Positions 1 to 9,930 are shown, counted from the first letter of the stretch. The stretch is 21,838 bases of DNA from Paraktedonobacter sp964250225 (GCA_964250225.1 CAXUEY010000102.1:1-21838), one strand, 5' to 3'. The notes: generated from the letters alone by a model not told the origin. Program-made: numbers and translations.

Positions 1-2400
1 GGAAAGGCCCTGCTGGATCAGTTGCGTTCCCCACTCATTGGCATACTCGCGGCTGGCGCGGCCCTCTCGCTCTGGCTTGGCTCAACCGGTGACGTGGTGA
101 TTATCGCAGCGACGATCTCAGCCAATGTTATCATCGGGGTCTGGCAGGAGCACAAAGCCAACCGCGTAGCCGAGACGCTGCGACACATCGGCAGGTCTCA
201 GGCGCGGATCTTACGCGATAACCAGCCAGTCACACTGTCCGCCTCCGAAGTTGTGCCAGGCGATATTCTCCTCTTGTCCTCTGGTGAAAGTGTGACAGCC
301 GATGCGCGTATCATTAAGAGCGCGGGCCTGGAGATCGACGAGGCGGCGCTGACGGGTGAATCGCTGCCGGTGGCGAAATATGTGGACCAGGGCAACGAGG
401 CCAGCCGGATTGTGCTGGAGGGCAGCGATGTCACAGCGGGCAAGGGTCAGGCGGTGGTTTTTGCGGTGGGCGAACAGACCAGGATGGGAGCGACGCGTCA
501 AGCATTGCTGGAAGATGGAGAGCAGCAGAGTCCGTTGGGTGTGCGTTTAAGCCGCATGCTGGGCTTCTTCCTGCCCATCTCGGCGCTGGGGGGAGCCACG
601 GTTATTCTCGCGGGCTGGCGCTGGGGCAAACCCTTGAACGTGCTGCTGGCAACTGGCGCGACGATTGCGCTGGCGGGCGTGCCGGAAGGTCTGCCATTGC
701 TCTCGCGGGTGGGAGAAGCCGGGGTCGCGCGCCGTCTGGCCGAGAAGCGGGCAATAGTGCGGCGCCTCTCAGCAATTGAGGCACTGGGGCGCGTCGATAC
801 GGTCTGCACCGACAAAACGGGGACGATGACGCAGGGACGCTTACAATTGGGCATCGTAGCCGATAGCGAGCACGAGGCAAATCTGACGGAGCCGCTACCA
901 GAGCAGTTGCGGCGCGTGCTCATAGCCGCAGCCCTGGCCAGCCCGCATCCCTCTTCCCACGATGCCCACGCGCATCCCACCGATGCCGCGGTCATCCAGG
1001 GCGCGCTGGCAGCCGGTCTGGAGACAGAGATCCAACAGCCGCACGTGGAAGAGCTCTCGTTTGACCCGGCGCGCTCATTCCACGTCACCTTAGCTCAGGG
1101 ACGGCTCGCGCTCAAAGGCGCGCCCGAAGTCGTGCTCCCGCGCTGCCAGACACTCCTGCGCAATGGCGAACGCGTGCAACTGGACGAGGAGGCGCGTACC
1201 ATGCTGCTCACGCGCGCCCAACACCTGGCCGAACGCGGGCTGCGCGTGCTCATGGCCGCTGAGGGAGCCGAGGGAATGTCTCTACAAAATCCGCGTGGCC
1301 TGACCGCGCTCGGTTTTGTGGGCATCAACGATCCATTGCGGGCCACCGTCAAAGACGCTGTCGAGCGCTGCCATAGGGCGGGTGTGCGCGTCATCATGAT
1401 TACCGGCGACCATCCCGCCACCGCGCGCACTATTGCGCAGGAGGCCGGTCTGCTGCAAGATCATGGACAGGTCCTCAACGCCACCGAGATAGCGGACCTC
1501 CAGAATGGCGAACTTGACCAGCGTTTGCGGGGGGTTGTTGTCGTGGCCAGAGCGACGCCGCTGGATAAGCTGCGCATCATCGAGAGCTTGCGGCGCCAGG
1601 GACATACTGTGGCCATGACTGGCGACGGCGTGAACGACGCCCCCGCGTTACGCCTGGCCGATGTGGGCGTGGCAATGGGTAAAACAGGGACCGAAGTTGC
1701 GCGTCAGACGGCGGATGTGGTCATCACCGACGACGATTTTTCCACCCTGGTCGAGGGATTTGTGGAGGGGCGCAGCTTCTGGCGCAACCTGCGGCGCGCG
1801 CTGGGCCTGCTACTGGGTGGCAACCTGGGCGAGCTTGGCCTGGTGGTTGGCGCCAGCGTGCTTGGAACGGCGCTACCACTCACCGTCAGCCAGATTCTCG
1901 CGGTCAACGCCATTACAGATATCCTGCCGGCCCTGGCGGTCATCTTCCAGCAGCCAGAGCACCGCAATCTCGCCAGCTTGCAACGCGAAGGCGCCTCGGC
2001 CCTGGACGCACCCCTGCGCAAGGATGTCCTGCGGCGTGGTATGGCCACAGCAGTGCCGTCGCTGGCAGCATATCTGATCGCATTGCGTAGCGGCTCACTG
2101 GCCCAGGCGCGTTCAGTCGCCTTCACCAGCGTTGTCTCCACGCAACTGGCCCAGACACTGCTCGCTGGACGCGTCGAAGGACACCTGACGGGGCCGGTAC
2201 TGGCGGCGGTTGGCGGCTCATTCGGGCTGGTGCTGGCGGCTTTCAGCATCCCGGCTCTGCGCGACCTCCTGCAACTGGCCGTCCTGCCGCCCTCAGCCTG
2301 GGCACTCATCGGCGGCGGCGCGCTGGCCGCTATCCTGCTCAATTCCCTGTTGAGCGAGCAGGGAATTGAGCAAATACGGGATCTGGCAACGGGCAAGTAG
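1..2400 (+). CDS. P-type cation-transporting ATPase, Ca2+-ATPase-like (5' end outside window)
   Basis: This is a membrane ion pump driven by ATP. The reading frame is open to the window edge, so the N-terminus is missing; TTG at 22 is only the first possible start inside the window. Counting from that TTG, the sequence shows the A-domain TGES (111-114), the M4 motif PEGLP (221-225), the phosphorylation site DKTGT (264-268), KGAPE of the nucleotide-binding domain (365-369), TGDHP (461-465) and the hinge TGDGVNDAP (533-541). M5 has N601-x-x-E604 and M6 has N629-x-x-T632-D633. Together with the Glu of PEGLP these match the Ca2+ ligand positions of SERCA-type pumps, so Ca2+ or a similar divalent cation is the likely substrate (inference). 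No heavy-metal CPC motif is present. The HypC-like frame follows closely on the same strand. It could instead be one of the poorly characterised actinobacterial-type HAD-IC ATPases. Confidence 0.93.
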   Translation, partial: GKALLDQLRSPLIGILAAGAALSLWLGSTGDVVIIAATISANVIIGVWQEHKANRVAETLRHIGRSQARILRDNQPVTLSASEVVPGDILLLSSGESVTADARIIKSAGLEIDEAALTGESLPVAKYVDQGNEASRIVLEGSDVTAGKGQAVVFAVGEQTRMGATRQALLEDGEQQSPLGVRLSRMLGFFLPISALGGATVILAGWRWGKPLNVLLATGATIALAGVPEGLPLLSRVGEAGVARRLAEKRAIVRRLSAIEALGRVDTVCTDKTGTMTQGRLQLGIVADSEHEANLTEPLPEQLRRVLIAAALASPHPSSHDAHAHPTDAAVIQGALAAGLETEIQQPHVEELSFDPARSFHVTLAQGRLALKGAPEVVLPRCQTLLRNGERVQLDEEARTMLLTRAQHLAERGLRVLMAAEGAEGMSLQNPRGLTALGFVGINDPLRATVKDAVERCHRAGVRVIMITGDHPATARTIAQEAGLLQDHGQVLNATEIADLQNGELDQRLRGVVVVARATPLDKLRIIESLRRQGHTVAMTGDGVNDAPALRLADVGVAMGKTGTEVARQTADVVITDDDFSTLVEGFVEGRSFWRNLRRALGLLLGGNLGELGLVVGASVLGTALPLTVSQILAVNAITDILPALAVIFQQPEHRNLASLQREGASALDAPLRKDVLRRGMATAVPSLAAYLIALRSGSLAQARSVAFTSVVSTQLAQTLLAGRVEGHLTGPVLAAVGGSFGLVLAAFSIPALRDLLQLAVLPPSAWALIGGGALAAILLNSLLSEQGIEQIRDLATGK

Positions 2401-2438
2401 GACATGAGCAATATCAACGAAAAAGAGGTCTTTCACAT

Positions 2439-2675
2439 ATTGATGCGTGTACCCTTGATAACGCAGGCCACTGCATCACCTGTTCTGACGAGGCGGTACA
2501 CGTTCGGGTGCTACATATCGACGCGGAAACCGGCCTGGCCCTCGTCTCACAGGGAGACAGATCAGAAGAAGTGGATATTACGTTGGTGGATGAGGTCAGG
2601 CCAGGCGAGACGCTGCTGGTACGTGGAGGAGTCGCGCTAGAGAGTGTGAGCCAGGAATCGCCAGGGTGCAGCTAA
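2439..2675 (+). CDS. HypC/HupF-family-like small protein with no standard start codon
   Basis: The frame at 2439-2675 encodes about 78 residues resembling the HypC/HupF hydrogenase-maturation chaperones, which help deliver Fe(CN)2CO to the NiFe-hydrogenase large subunit. It begins with a Cys at residue 4, then HCITCSDEA, which gives a C-x7-C-x2-C pattern. A beta-rich body follows (VRVLHID, GLALV, EVDITLV) and ends in the family-like PGETLLVRGGVAL. No ATG, GTG or TTG exists in this frame between the stop at 2367 and the Cys cluster. AGAGGT at 2424-2429 lies nine bases before ATT at 2439, so a rare ATT start is the simplest reading. A frameshift from ATG 2404 or a sequencing error are alternatives. 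The overlapping frame at 2404-2640 has a Trp/Arg/Ser-rich composition and is not believable. The usual N-terminal MC of HypC is not evident, so the exact role is unsure. Confidence 0.6.
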   Translation: MDACTLDNAGHCITCSDEAVHVRVLHIDAETGLALVSQGDRSEEVDITLVDEVRPGETLLVRGGVALESVSQESPGCS

Positions 2676-2680
2676 CCCGA

Positions 2681-2708
2681 TTGACATCGCTGTTGGATCG
2701 ATTATACT
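2681..2708 (+). promoter_or_regulatory. Sigma70-type promoter for glutamine synthetase
   Basis: A perfect -35 box TTGACA (2681-2686) and a -10 box TATACT (2703-2708) are separated by 16 bp. They start six bases after the stop of the HypC-like gene and about 70 bases before the glutamine synthetase start. This implies strong housekeeping transcription that is independent of the ATPase gene. Confidence 0.8.
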
Positions 2709-2780
2709 TATCGAAGTTGCATCTAGAGCTAGTGCATGCCCACATGCGCTAGAAAAAATATGGAGGAGCAAGCACTACCC

Positions 2781-4199
2781 ATGAAACCGTTTTTGGAAAT
2801 CCCTTACGATGAACTAGAAGAACTTAACCTGAAAGCCAGAGAAAAACGCGATACCCTCTCGGCTGAAGAGCAGGAACAAGAGTATCGGGCCTATTTAGAG
2901 AAAGAAAAGTCTATCAAAGCGGTGACACTCTGCTTTTCCGATATCGAGGGCCGTTTCCACATGCTGGATTACGATAAGAAATTTCTACTCGCTTCGGCGG
3001 ATAACCTCACTTTCGATGGCTCTTCCATTCGCGGCTTTACGGCTCAGCGCGAGTCCGATCTGCGCCTGCAAGTTGACTGGACGAGCTTTTTATGGCTGCC
3101 CGCAGACCTCTTTGGCCCCGGAAAAGTGATCATGTTCGCCAATATCCTCAATCGCGAGGGTCAGCAGTACGAATCGGATTTTCGCGGCCTGTTTCAACAG
3201 TATCTACGCGAACTGCGCCGCACCGAGGGACTGAGCGCGTATGTCTCGGCTGAGGTGGAAGGGATTGTGGTCGAGGGCCAAAACGCGGAGCAGCGTTTTG
3301 ATGAGAAAACAGGTTTCCATCTGATCTCGACCAGCGGCTATTTCCATTCGCTGCCACGTGACCCGCTGCGGCAATTTATCGACACCTCCGCCAGCATCCA
3401 GCGCGCAATGGGCTTCAAGAATGAGAAGGACCACCCGGAGGTCGCGCCCTCCCAGTTTGAGATGAACTTTGCCTATACCGATGCCCTGCGCACGGCTGAC
3501 CTGATGCAGCTCTACAAGCTCACCTGCCGCCAGGTTGCTAATAGCATGGGCCTGACAGCGACCTTCCTGCCTAAGCCCGTCATGGGCATCAACGGGAATG
3601 GCATGCATACGAATATTTCCCTGGCCAAAGATGGCAAAAACATTTTTTACGCGAAGGACGGGGCGGAAAACCTTTCGTTGCAGGCGCGCGATTTCATTGC
3701 GCGCATCCTCAATCACGCGGCGGAGATGTGTCTGGTGCTGAATGCCAGTGTAAATGCCTATCGGCGCCTCGATCCGCATTTTGAAGCGCCCAATCAGATC
3801 CAGGTTTCGCCTATAGATCGGGGTTCCATGATTCGCATACCGGTGGGCAACGAAAGATCCGCGCGCATCGAGGTGCGCTCTATCGGGCCAGACGCCAACC
3901 CCTATCTGTTGCTCTACACACTGGTCCAGGCCGGTTTGCAGGGAGACCCGTTACCAGCCTCCAACACAGAAGGCGAGCAGGTGCGCCTGTTGCCGGGTAC
4001 CATCCAGGAAGCGATGGCGCGCTTTGAGTCCAGCCAGTTGATACGCAAGATCCTGGGCGAGAAGAACGTCGATAAGTACCTTTCCTTTAAACAGGCTGCT
4101 GCTGACCGCAGCCCGCGCAGCCTGGGCACAAAGGTGAAGAACGCTGAGATCATTTATCACCACGATGTGACCAATCAAGCGCTCTGGAATGATTTTTAA
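2781..4199 (+). CDS. glnA: Glutamine synthetase, type I
   Basis: Makes glutamine from glutamate, ammonia and ATP in the cytoplasm. I chose ATG 2781 (472 aa) because GGAGGAG lies at 2762-2768; ATG 2736 and 2760 lack a ribosome site. The catalytic fold is readable: DGSSIRGF (79-86), the metal-binding E158-V-E160, HPEVAPSQFE (E220 and E227), NGNGMH with H276, the loop YRRLDPHFEAP (327-337), IRIP (351-354) and RIEVR (362-366), followed by ANPYL. All the main metal- and substrate-binding residues of the GSI family therefore appear present. The sequence is nonetheless divergent: the usual EPEFFLF segment reads EVEGIVV, and I see no NLY-type adenylylation site, so control by GlnE is unlikely (inference). 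Its stop overlaps the end of the convergent small membrane gene by three to four bases. A related gamma-glutamyl ligase is possible. Confidence 0.85.
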   Translation: MKPFLEIPYDELEELNLKAREKRDTLSAEEQEQEYRAYLEKEKSIKAVTLCFSDIEGRFHMLDYDKKFLLASADNLTFDGSSIRGFTAQRESDLRLQVDWTSFLWLPADLFGPGKVIMFANILNREGQQYESDFRGLFQQYLRELRRTEGLSAYVSAEVEGIVVEGQNAEQRFDEKTGFHLISTSGYFHSLPRDPLRQFIDTSASIQRAMGFKNEKDHPEVAPSQFEMNFAYTDALRTADLMQLYKLTCRQVANSMGLTATFLPKPVMGINGNGMHTNISLAKDGKNIFYAKDGAENLSLQARDFIARILNHAAEMCLVLNASVNAYRRLDPHFEAPNQIQVSPIDRGSMIRIPVGNERSARIEVRSIGPDANPYLLLYTLVQAGLQGDPLPASNTEGEQVRLLPGTIQEAMARFESSQLIRKILGEKNVDKYLSFKQAAADRSPRSLGTKVKNAEIIYHHDVTNQALWNDF

Positions 4200-4513
4200 G
4201 ATTCCTCAACTCTGCGGCGCGGCCAGAGGGTGACAATCACAGCTATCGCGAACCCCACCAGGCTCATCCAGAAGAGGCCCGGCAGAAGCGCAGAGTGCCC
4301 GGAGAGCAGCTCGAAAAGGGCGTCGGTGACGATGAAGAGTTGGACAATCAGGATAATGCCCACGATATACACCTGCCCCTGCACAATCGCGGCTCGTCCG
4401 GGCAGGCCAAGATAGTGCGGGCCGGGTCGCGGCCCTCGCGCATTGCGCGGGGGTCGCGTAACCGGCGGGTCGTCGGGATTCGCCACTGGAGGCTGATATT
4501 TCTGTGTATCCAT
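4196..4513 (-). CDS. Small two-helix membrane protein, last gene of the redox operon
   Basis: A 105-aa protein of unknown function. The first ~35 residues are rich in Pro and Arg and should be cytoplasmic. Two hydrophobic helices follow, about residues 43-66 and 76-97, and the chain ends in basic residues (WPRRR) and a short acidic tail. I recognise no family motif and no Cys or His that would bind a cofactor. AGGAG lies nine bases before ATG 4513. It is 73 bases downstream of the Rieske gene on the same strand, so it is probably co-transcribed and may be an accessory or assembly subunit of the membrane redox complex. That role comes only from position. Its stop overlaps the end of the convergent glnA. 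Confidence 0.7.
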   Translation of the reverse strand: MDTQKYQPPVANPDDPPVTRPPRNARGPRPGPHYLGLPGRAAIVQGQVYIVGIILIVQLFIVTDALFELLSGHSALLPGLFWMSLVGFAIAVIVTLWPRRRVEES

Positions 4514-4586
4514 GCTCTCATTCTCCTGTTTTAAACAGTCTGGGCATAAAAATTCGTTCCTCTGGTTTCACCCTTGCAAGCCTGCT

Positions 4587-5150
4587 TTAGCGGTCAATCA
4601 TTTTGACCGCGTAAATCTTGCCGCCTTGAATGGCCAGTTGGATCAAAGGAAGCGGACGCGTGGGTGGTCCGGCGAGAACGTTACCCGTCGCGGCATCGAA
4701 GACGCCCTCGTGACAGGGACAGTGCATATGCTTGCCATCGCCAGAGTAGACGACGGCGCACGAGAGATGAGTGCACACATCGCTGTAGGCCACCAGACCT
4801 GTGCCAGGCAGGTTAATCACGATGCCCTCACCGTAGTTGTCGGGAAAGTTGAAGACGCGCCAATCGTTGGTCTTAAGCTCGCCGACATTCGCCACAAAGA
4901 CGTGTTTCACATTGTCACCTTTGGGCAGGCTGCCCAGGACGGCCAGAATTCCAGTGGCCGCACAGAGTGCGCCCGTACAACCGACGAAGAAACGCAGGGT
5001 ATCGCGGCGAGTGATGATCTCGTCCTCGTCCCAGGGATAGGGGAACTCCTGGCGCCACTCGTGCGCGTAACGCTCGTGGGGCGGGATATGCTGCTCCTCA
5101 CCGCCCGATACCTGTGAGGCCGGTTGCTGTGGCTCTAATTCACGCACCAT
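4587..5150 (-). CDS. Rieske [2Fe-2S] protein with Tat-type signal anchor
   Basis: A 187-aa membrane-anchored electron-transfer protein. The cluster ligands are C126 and H128 in CTHLSC, and C144 and H147 in CPCHEG; the additional C131 and C146 are the pair that form the disulfide in bc1/b6f-type Rieske proteins. Residues 47-53 read TRRDTLR, close to a twin-arginine signal, followed by a hydrophobic helix at about 54-75. The Rieske domain should therefore be exported folded through Tat and stay tethered on the outer face. The gene starts six bases after the stop of the iron-sulfur gene, so it is tightly linked in the operon. There is no bc1 cytochrome b gene nearby, which suggests that it serves the Mo-enzyme complex rather than a standard Complex III (inference). 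Confidence 0.93.
   Translation of the reverse strand: MVRELEPQQPASQVSGGEEQHIPPHERYAHEWRQEFPYPWDEDEIITRRDTLRFFVGCTGALCAATGILAVLGSLPKGDNVKHVFVANVGELKTNDWRVFNFPDNYGEGIVINLPGTGLVAYSDVCTHLSCAVVYSGDGKHMHCPCHEGVFDAATGNVLAGPPTRPLPLIQLAIQGGKIYAVKMIDR
4590..4610 (-). repeat. Short hairpin at the end of the Rieske gene
   Basis: GCGGTCA and TGACCGC form a perfect 7-bp inverted repeat around a 7-base loop, within the last codons of the Rieske gene. No run of T follows in the transcribed direction, so it is not a standard terminator. It could stabilise the mRNA end or reduce expression of the last gene; it may also be chance. Confidence 0.35.
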
Positions 5151-5156
5151 AAACGT

Positions 5157-5972
5157 TTATTCCCCTTTCCAGGACTGTTGAACACGCACGACAGGAATAG
5201 ATGACGGCGCAGATGCTTCTTCAGCATGCGTTGGCGCGGTGATCGGCTCTTTGCTGGGAACACGTGGCGTCCACGGCTGCGGGGGCGCTGAGCGTTCGGG
5301 CACACCGGCTCGTTCGGCGCTCACCCACGACGCGGCATTGCGACCCGCAGACGCGTCAGGGATGGCCGGGATATTCCCCAGATCGGCCTCTTCGACCAGC
5401 GCAAGCAGGTCCAGCGCGTCGTCCTGCCGGGTCATGACCACATAGTTGCGAGTCTGGACGCGCTGCTGGCCAAAGAAGAAGACGTTCACCGGTTTGGCTC
5501 CCTGCCGATCACGACCCGCCGCCAGCCACTCCTCATAAGTGCCGTAGAAGATAGCCTGCGTGGGACAGACCGTCGCGCACATGGGGCCTTTGCCCTGGCT
5601 GGTGCGATCATAGCAGAGGTTGCATTTGCGCATCAGGTGGGCGGCGATATCAAACTTGGGGACGCCGAAGGGGCAGGCGTAGCCGCAGTTTTCGCAGTAG
5701 ATGCAGCGCGTCTCGTCGGCGCTCTGCACCACACCCTCAGGGCTGACCAGGATGGCCTGGGCCGGGCACACCTGCGCGCAAGGTGCCAGGGGGTCTTCGC
5801 AGTGCATACAGAGCGTGGGCGAAGAGGCCACGGTGTTCTCGCGCTCGACGTAATCGATATAGATCATACTCTCGCCCTTATGCGAATCGCATTCGCGGCA
5901 GGCAGCCACACAGGAGCGGCAACCAATGCAGCGCGAGGGATCGAGAAAGATTTTCTTGATCAGTTCCGGCAT
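5157..5972 (-). CDS. Four-cluster [4Fe-4S] electron-transfer subunit of a Mo-oxidoreductase (NarH/DmsB/FdhB-like)
   Basis: A 271-aa cytoplasmic wire between the molybdenum subunit and the membrane. Sixteen ligand cysteines fall in four groups: C15-C18-C21-C25; C55-C58-C65-C69; C90-C93-C96-C100; and C117-C120-C132-C136. This is the arrangement of the DmsB/FdhB/NarH family. C28 is additional. The second group has a longer spacer (CEDPLAPC) than the DmsB form. Residues after about 200 are Pro/Ala/Ser-rich and look disordered. There is no C-terminal membrane helix, unlike FdhB/FdoH, so membrane attachment must come from the NarI-like subunit. ATG 5972 has GAGGAAA upstream. It lies 21 bases after the Mo-subunit gene and six before the Rieske gene. 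Confidence 0.93.
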   Translation of the reverse strand: MPELIKKIFLDPSRCIGCRSCVAACRECDSHKGESMIYIDYVERENTVASSPTLCMHCEDPLAPCAQVCPAQAILVSPEGVVQSADETRCIYCENCGYACPFGVPKFDIAAHLMRKCNLCYDRTSQGKGPMCATVCPTQAIFYGTYEEWLAAGRDRQGAKPVNVFFFGQQRVQTRNYVVMTRQDDALDLLALVEEADLGNIPAIPDASAGRNAASWVSAERAGVPERSAPPQPWTPRVPSKEPITAPTHAEEASAPSSIPVVRVQQSWKGE

Positions 5973-5993
5973 CGCTTTTTCCTCGTCCCCTTT

Positions 5994-8291
<2,298 letters not shown>

Positions 8292-8320
8292 GAGTTATTT
8301 CCTCTTGAGATTCTCTCATC

Positions 8321-9532
8321 TTATAAAAACTGATTGCCAGCGCGACCCAGCGCGGCCATGTTCGCCTGAGCACGCATCACGCGTTTGCAGCGTGGGCAGA
8401 GATCCTGCCACCAGAGCAGTTCTGTTGGGCCAGAAGGCGCGAGAGACATTGGCCCCGTTTGTAGAGGAGTTTGCACGCCTTCCGAGAGCGCCGGGGCATT
8501 CGACAATGTATAGTTCTCGCCCACATCGTTCAGGGTTTTCTTGAGATCCTGAATAAAACGCACGGGGGCAAACTCTTCCTGGCAACGAGCGCACTTTTGC
8601 ATTTCGGTATGCTCGCCCGTGTGCCAGTAAAGCTCAATGCCCACTGTAGCTGGACGTTCGATGATGTGGAAAAACTTGCCAAAAGGCAGCGAGATCAGCC
8701 AGATCACCACCGTCGCCTCATGCACCAGGGAGATATACCAGTAATAAGCGCCCCCCAACCAGGTGCTATCGGCGGTCAGCGCCAGGCCAGTCACCACAAT
8801 AGCCAGCAGCATCGCCAGCGGCACCAGGTCGAAGCGAAAACGCTGCACACTGATCACCGCCAGGTCATGGAAACGGCGATGGAAGGCCAGCAACAGCCCA
8901 AGCAGCAGGAGCAGGGCGGTGAAATCCAGGGCGTGAATAGCCACAAAGAGCATAAAGCCATTGACCGGCAGGATCAGCAGGGGGAACCCGAAAAACCAGA
9001 TCTGGTAGAGGCCATTGGTCGTCAACGTAAAACGCAGCCAACCGAAGACCAGCGGGAATGTCACCAGGCACGAAAGCAACACGCCCCAGAAAATGCACTG
9101 GTGCGCGAACCAGCGATACCAACCACGGCGGCGAATAAATTGTTGGCTGAACAGCTCCAGGATGGCTTTCGGAATGAGCAACGTATATTCGCGGAAGTTC
9201 TCATACGAGAAGAAGAGGCGCCAGCTTCTGCGCCAATAACGCTCCGTGGGCGGACGCGAGAGCCAGAAGGCATATTTATAGGTCACGGCAGCCGTGGCAA
9301 AAATCGCCGCCACAGCATAGCCGATCAGGGCCGCGTCAAACCAATGGAAGCCGCGTGACCCCAGCGCGATCAACACCGTCAACAGCAGAGCCGCACCAAT
9401 GCCGATCAAAAGCGAGCGATTCTGCAACTTGAGCAATGGATAGCGCGGACGCGTCGCGCGCGGCTCAGGAAAACGACCTGAGCGAGTGTGCGAGGCAGTT
9501 CTGTCAGGTGGAAGCGTCGATTGGTTCATCAT
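8321..9532 (-). CDS. NarI/DsrM-like cytochrome b membrane subunit with a CxxC...CxxC tail
   Basis: First gene of the redox operon, 403 aa from ATG 9532. I chose this start because GAGGAAA (9541-9547 on the plus strand) lies eight bases upstream; an upstream in-frame start would only add a short extension with no signal. About six membrane helices lie between residues 41 and 285. H271 and H289 are 18 apart in a VHEATVV...PFGKFFH context, the spacing and setting of the two haem ligands in helix V of NarI. H144 (WFAHQ) matches the first ligand of NarI helix II. The second helix-II ligand seems absent, although H200 lies in another helix. The cytoplasmic tail has C314-x-x-C317 and C379-x-x-C382, possibly a metal or Fe-S site. 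It probably exchanges electrons between the quinone pool and the Mo/Fe-S subunits. Automated tools could mislabel it as a transporter. Confidence 0.8.
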   Translation of the reverse strand: MMNQSTLPPDRTASHTRSGRFPEPRATRPRYPLLKLQNRSLLIGIGAALLLTVLIALGSRGFHWFDAALIGYAVAAIFATAAVTYKYAFWLSRPPTERYWRRSWRLFFSYENFREYTLLIPKAILELFSQQFIRRRGWYRWFAHQCIFWGVLLSCLVTFPLVFGWLRFTLTTNGLYQIWFFGFPLLILPVNGFMLFVAIHALDFTALLLLLGLLLAFHRRFHDLAVISVQRFRFDLVPLAMLLAIVVTGLALTADSTWLGGAYYWYISLVHEATVVIWLISLPFGKFFHIIERPATVGIELYWHTGEHTEMQKCARCQEEFAPVRFIQDLKKTLNDVGENYTLSNAPALSEGVQTPLQTGPMSLAPSGPTELLWWQDLCPRCKRVMRAQANMAALGRAGNQFL

Positions 9533-9557
9533 GCATCGTCTTTCCTCTACGCTACAC

Positions 9558-9591
9558 ACCAACATGCACACATGCGTATGTTGGTATTCTA
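9558..9591 (-). promoter_or_regulatory. Candidate operator (8-bp inverted repeat) and -10 box of the redox operon
   Basis: ACCAACAT (9558-9565) and ATGTTGGT (9578-9585) form a perfect inverted repeat with a 12-base spacer. On the minus strand a -10-like TAGAAT (9586-9591) lies immediately upstream of it. The -35 box is poor: TGTTAA at 9611-9616 with 19-bp spacing. A repressor or redox/nitrogen-responsive regulator bound here would cover the transcription start, and in the transcript the repeat could also form a 5' leader hairpin. The regulator is unknown. Confidence 0.45.
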
Positions 9592-9756
9592 CTCTTGCCG
9601 GGGAGCGCTCTTAACACCCTGCCAGATTGTAGCGCGAGAATTCCTCAACTGCAAACAGGTGCATAGTGAGAGATCTGCCTGCTCCCGAACCCTCCAACTG
9701 GACATTAGTGTTGTACAGTAGAAAAGCGATCTAGAAAAAGTCTGGCAAGCTCTTGA
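9592..9756. other. Non-coding stretch upstream of the redox operon
   Basis: Apart from the weak promoter elements of the redox operon, I see no gene, RNA or repeat here. Open frames across it are short and have no family resemblance. Confidence 0.4.
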
Positions 9757-9930
9757 TCAACACGCGTGCTTACATTTGAAGAGGGACCGATGATAGCCGA
9801 GCGCGCTGAGCTGAAAAGCCTCGGCTGGGAGGTGCGAGTGCTCGATGAGCTGGATCACCTCCAGGCTATGCAGGCGAAGCAGGTAGTGCCGATTCTGCAT
9901 TCGTGGCTGGCCTCCCAGCTTCGGTCATAA
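9757..9930 (+). pseudogene. Remnant of an alpha/beta-hydrolase C-terminus
   Basis: From the stop at 9754 the frame is open to TAA at 9928-9930. ATG at 9790 would give 46 residues. The sequence (GWEVRVLDELDHLQAM, then VVPILHSWL) looks like the last part of an alpha/beta hydrolase, where the catalytic His sits in a DH motif near the C-terminus. The nucleophile Ser and the core of the fold are missing, so this is a truncated relic or, less likely, a small independent peptide. GAGGG lies close before the ATG. The family call is inference from a short stretch. Confidence 0.4.

Noticed and set aside
2404..2640. Plus-strand 78-aa frame starting at ATG 2404
   Set aside because: Its composition is rich in Trp, Arg and Ser with no family resemblance, and a HypC-like protein is readable in the next frame over the same bases. 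It is kept only as a possible source of a frameshifted start.
4512..5117. 201-aa plus-strand frame opposite the Rieske gene
   Set aside because: Antisense to a gene with an intact Rieske signature; composition is that of a shadow frame.
8321..9532. Reading the first operon gene as a transporter
   Set aside because: It has only about six helices, with His residues spaced as haem ligands, and it sits in a Mo-enzyme operon; a NarI-like cytochrome fits better.
8321..9532. c-type haem sites in the CxxC tail
   Set aside because: Neither CxxC is followed by His, and the tail is predicted to be cytoplasmic.
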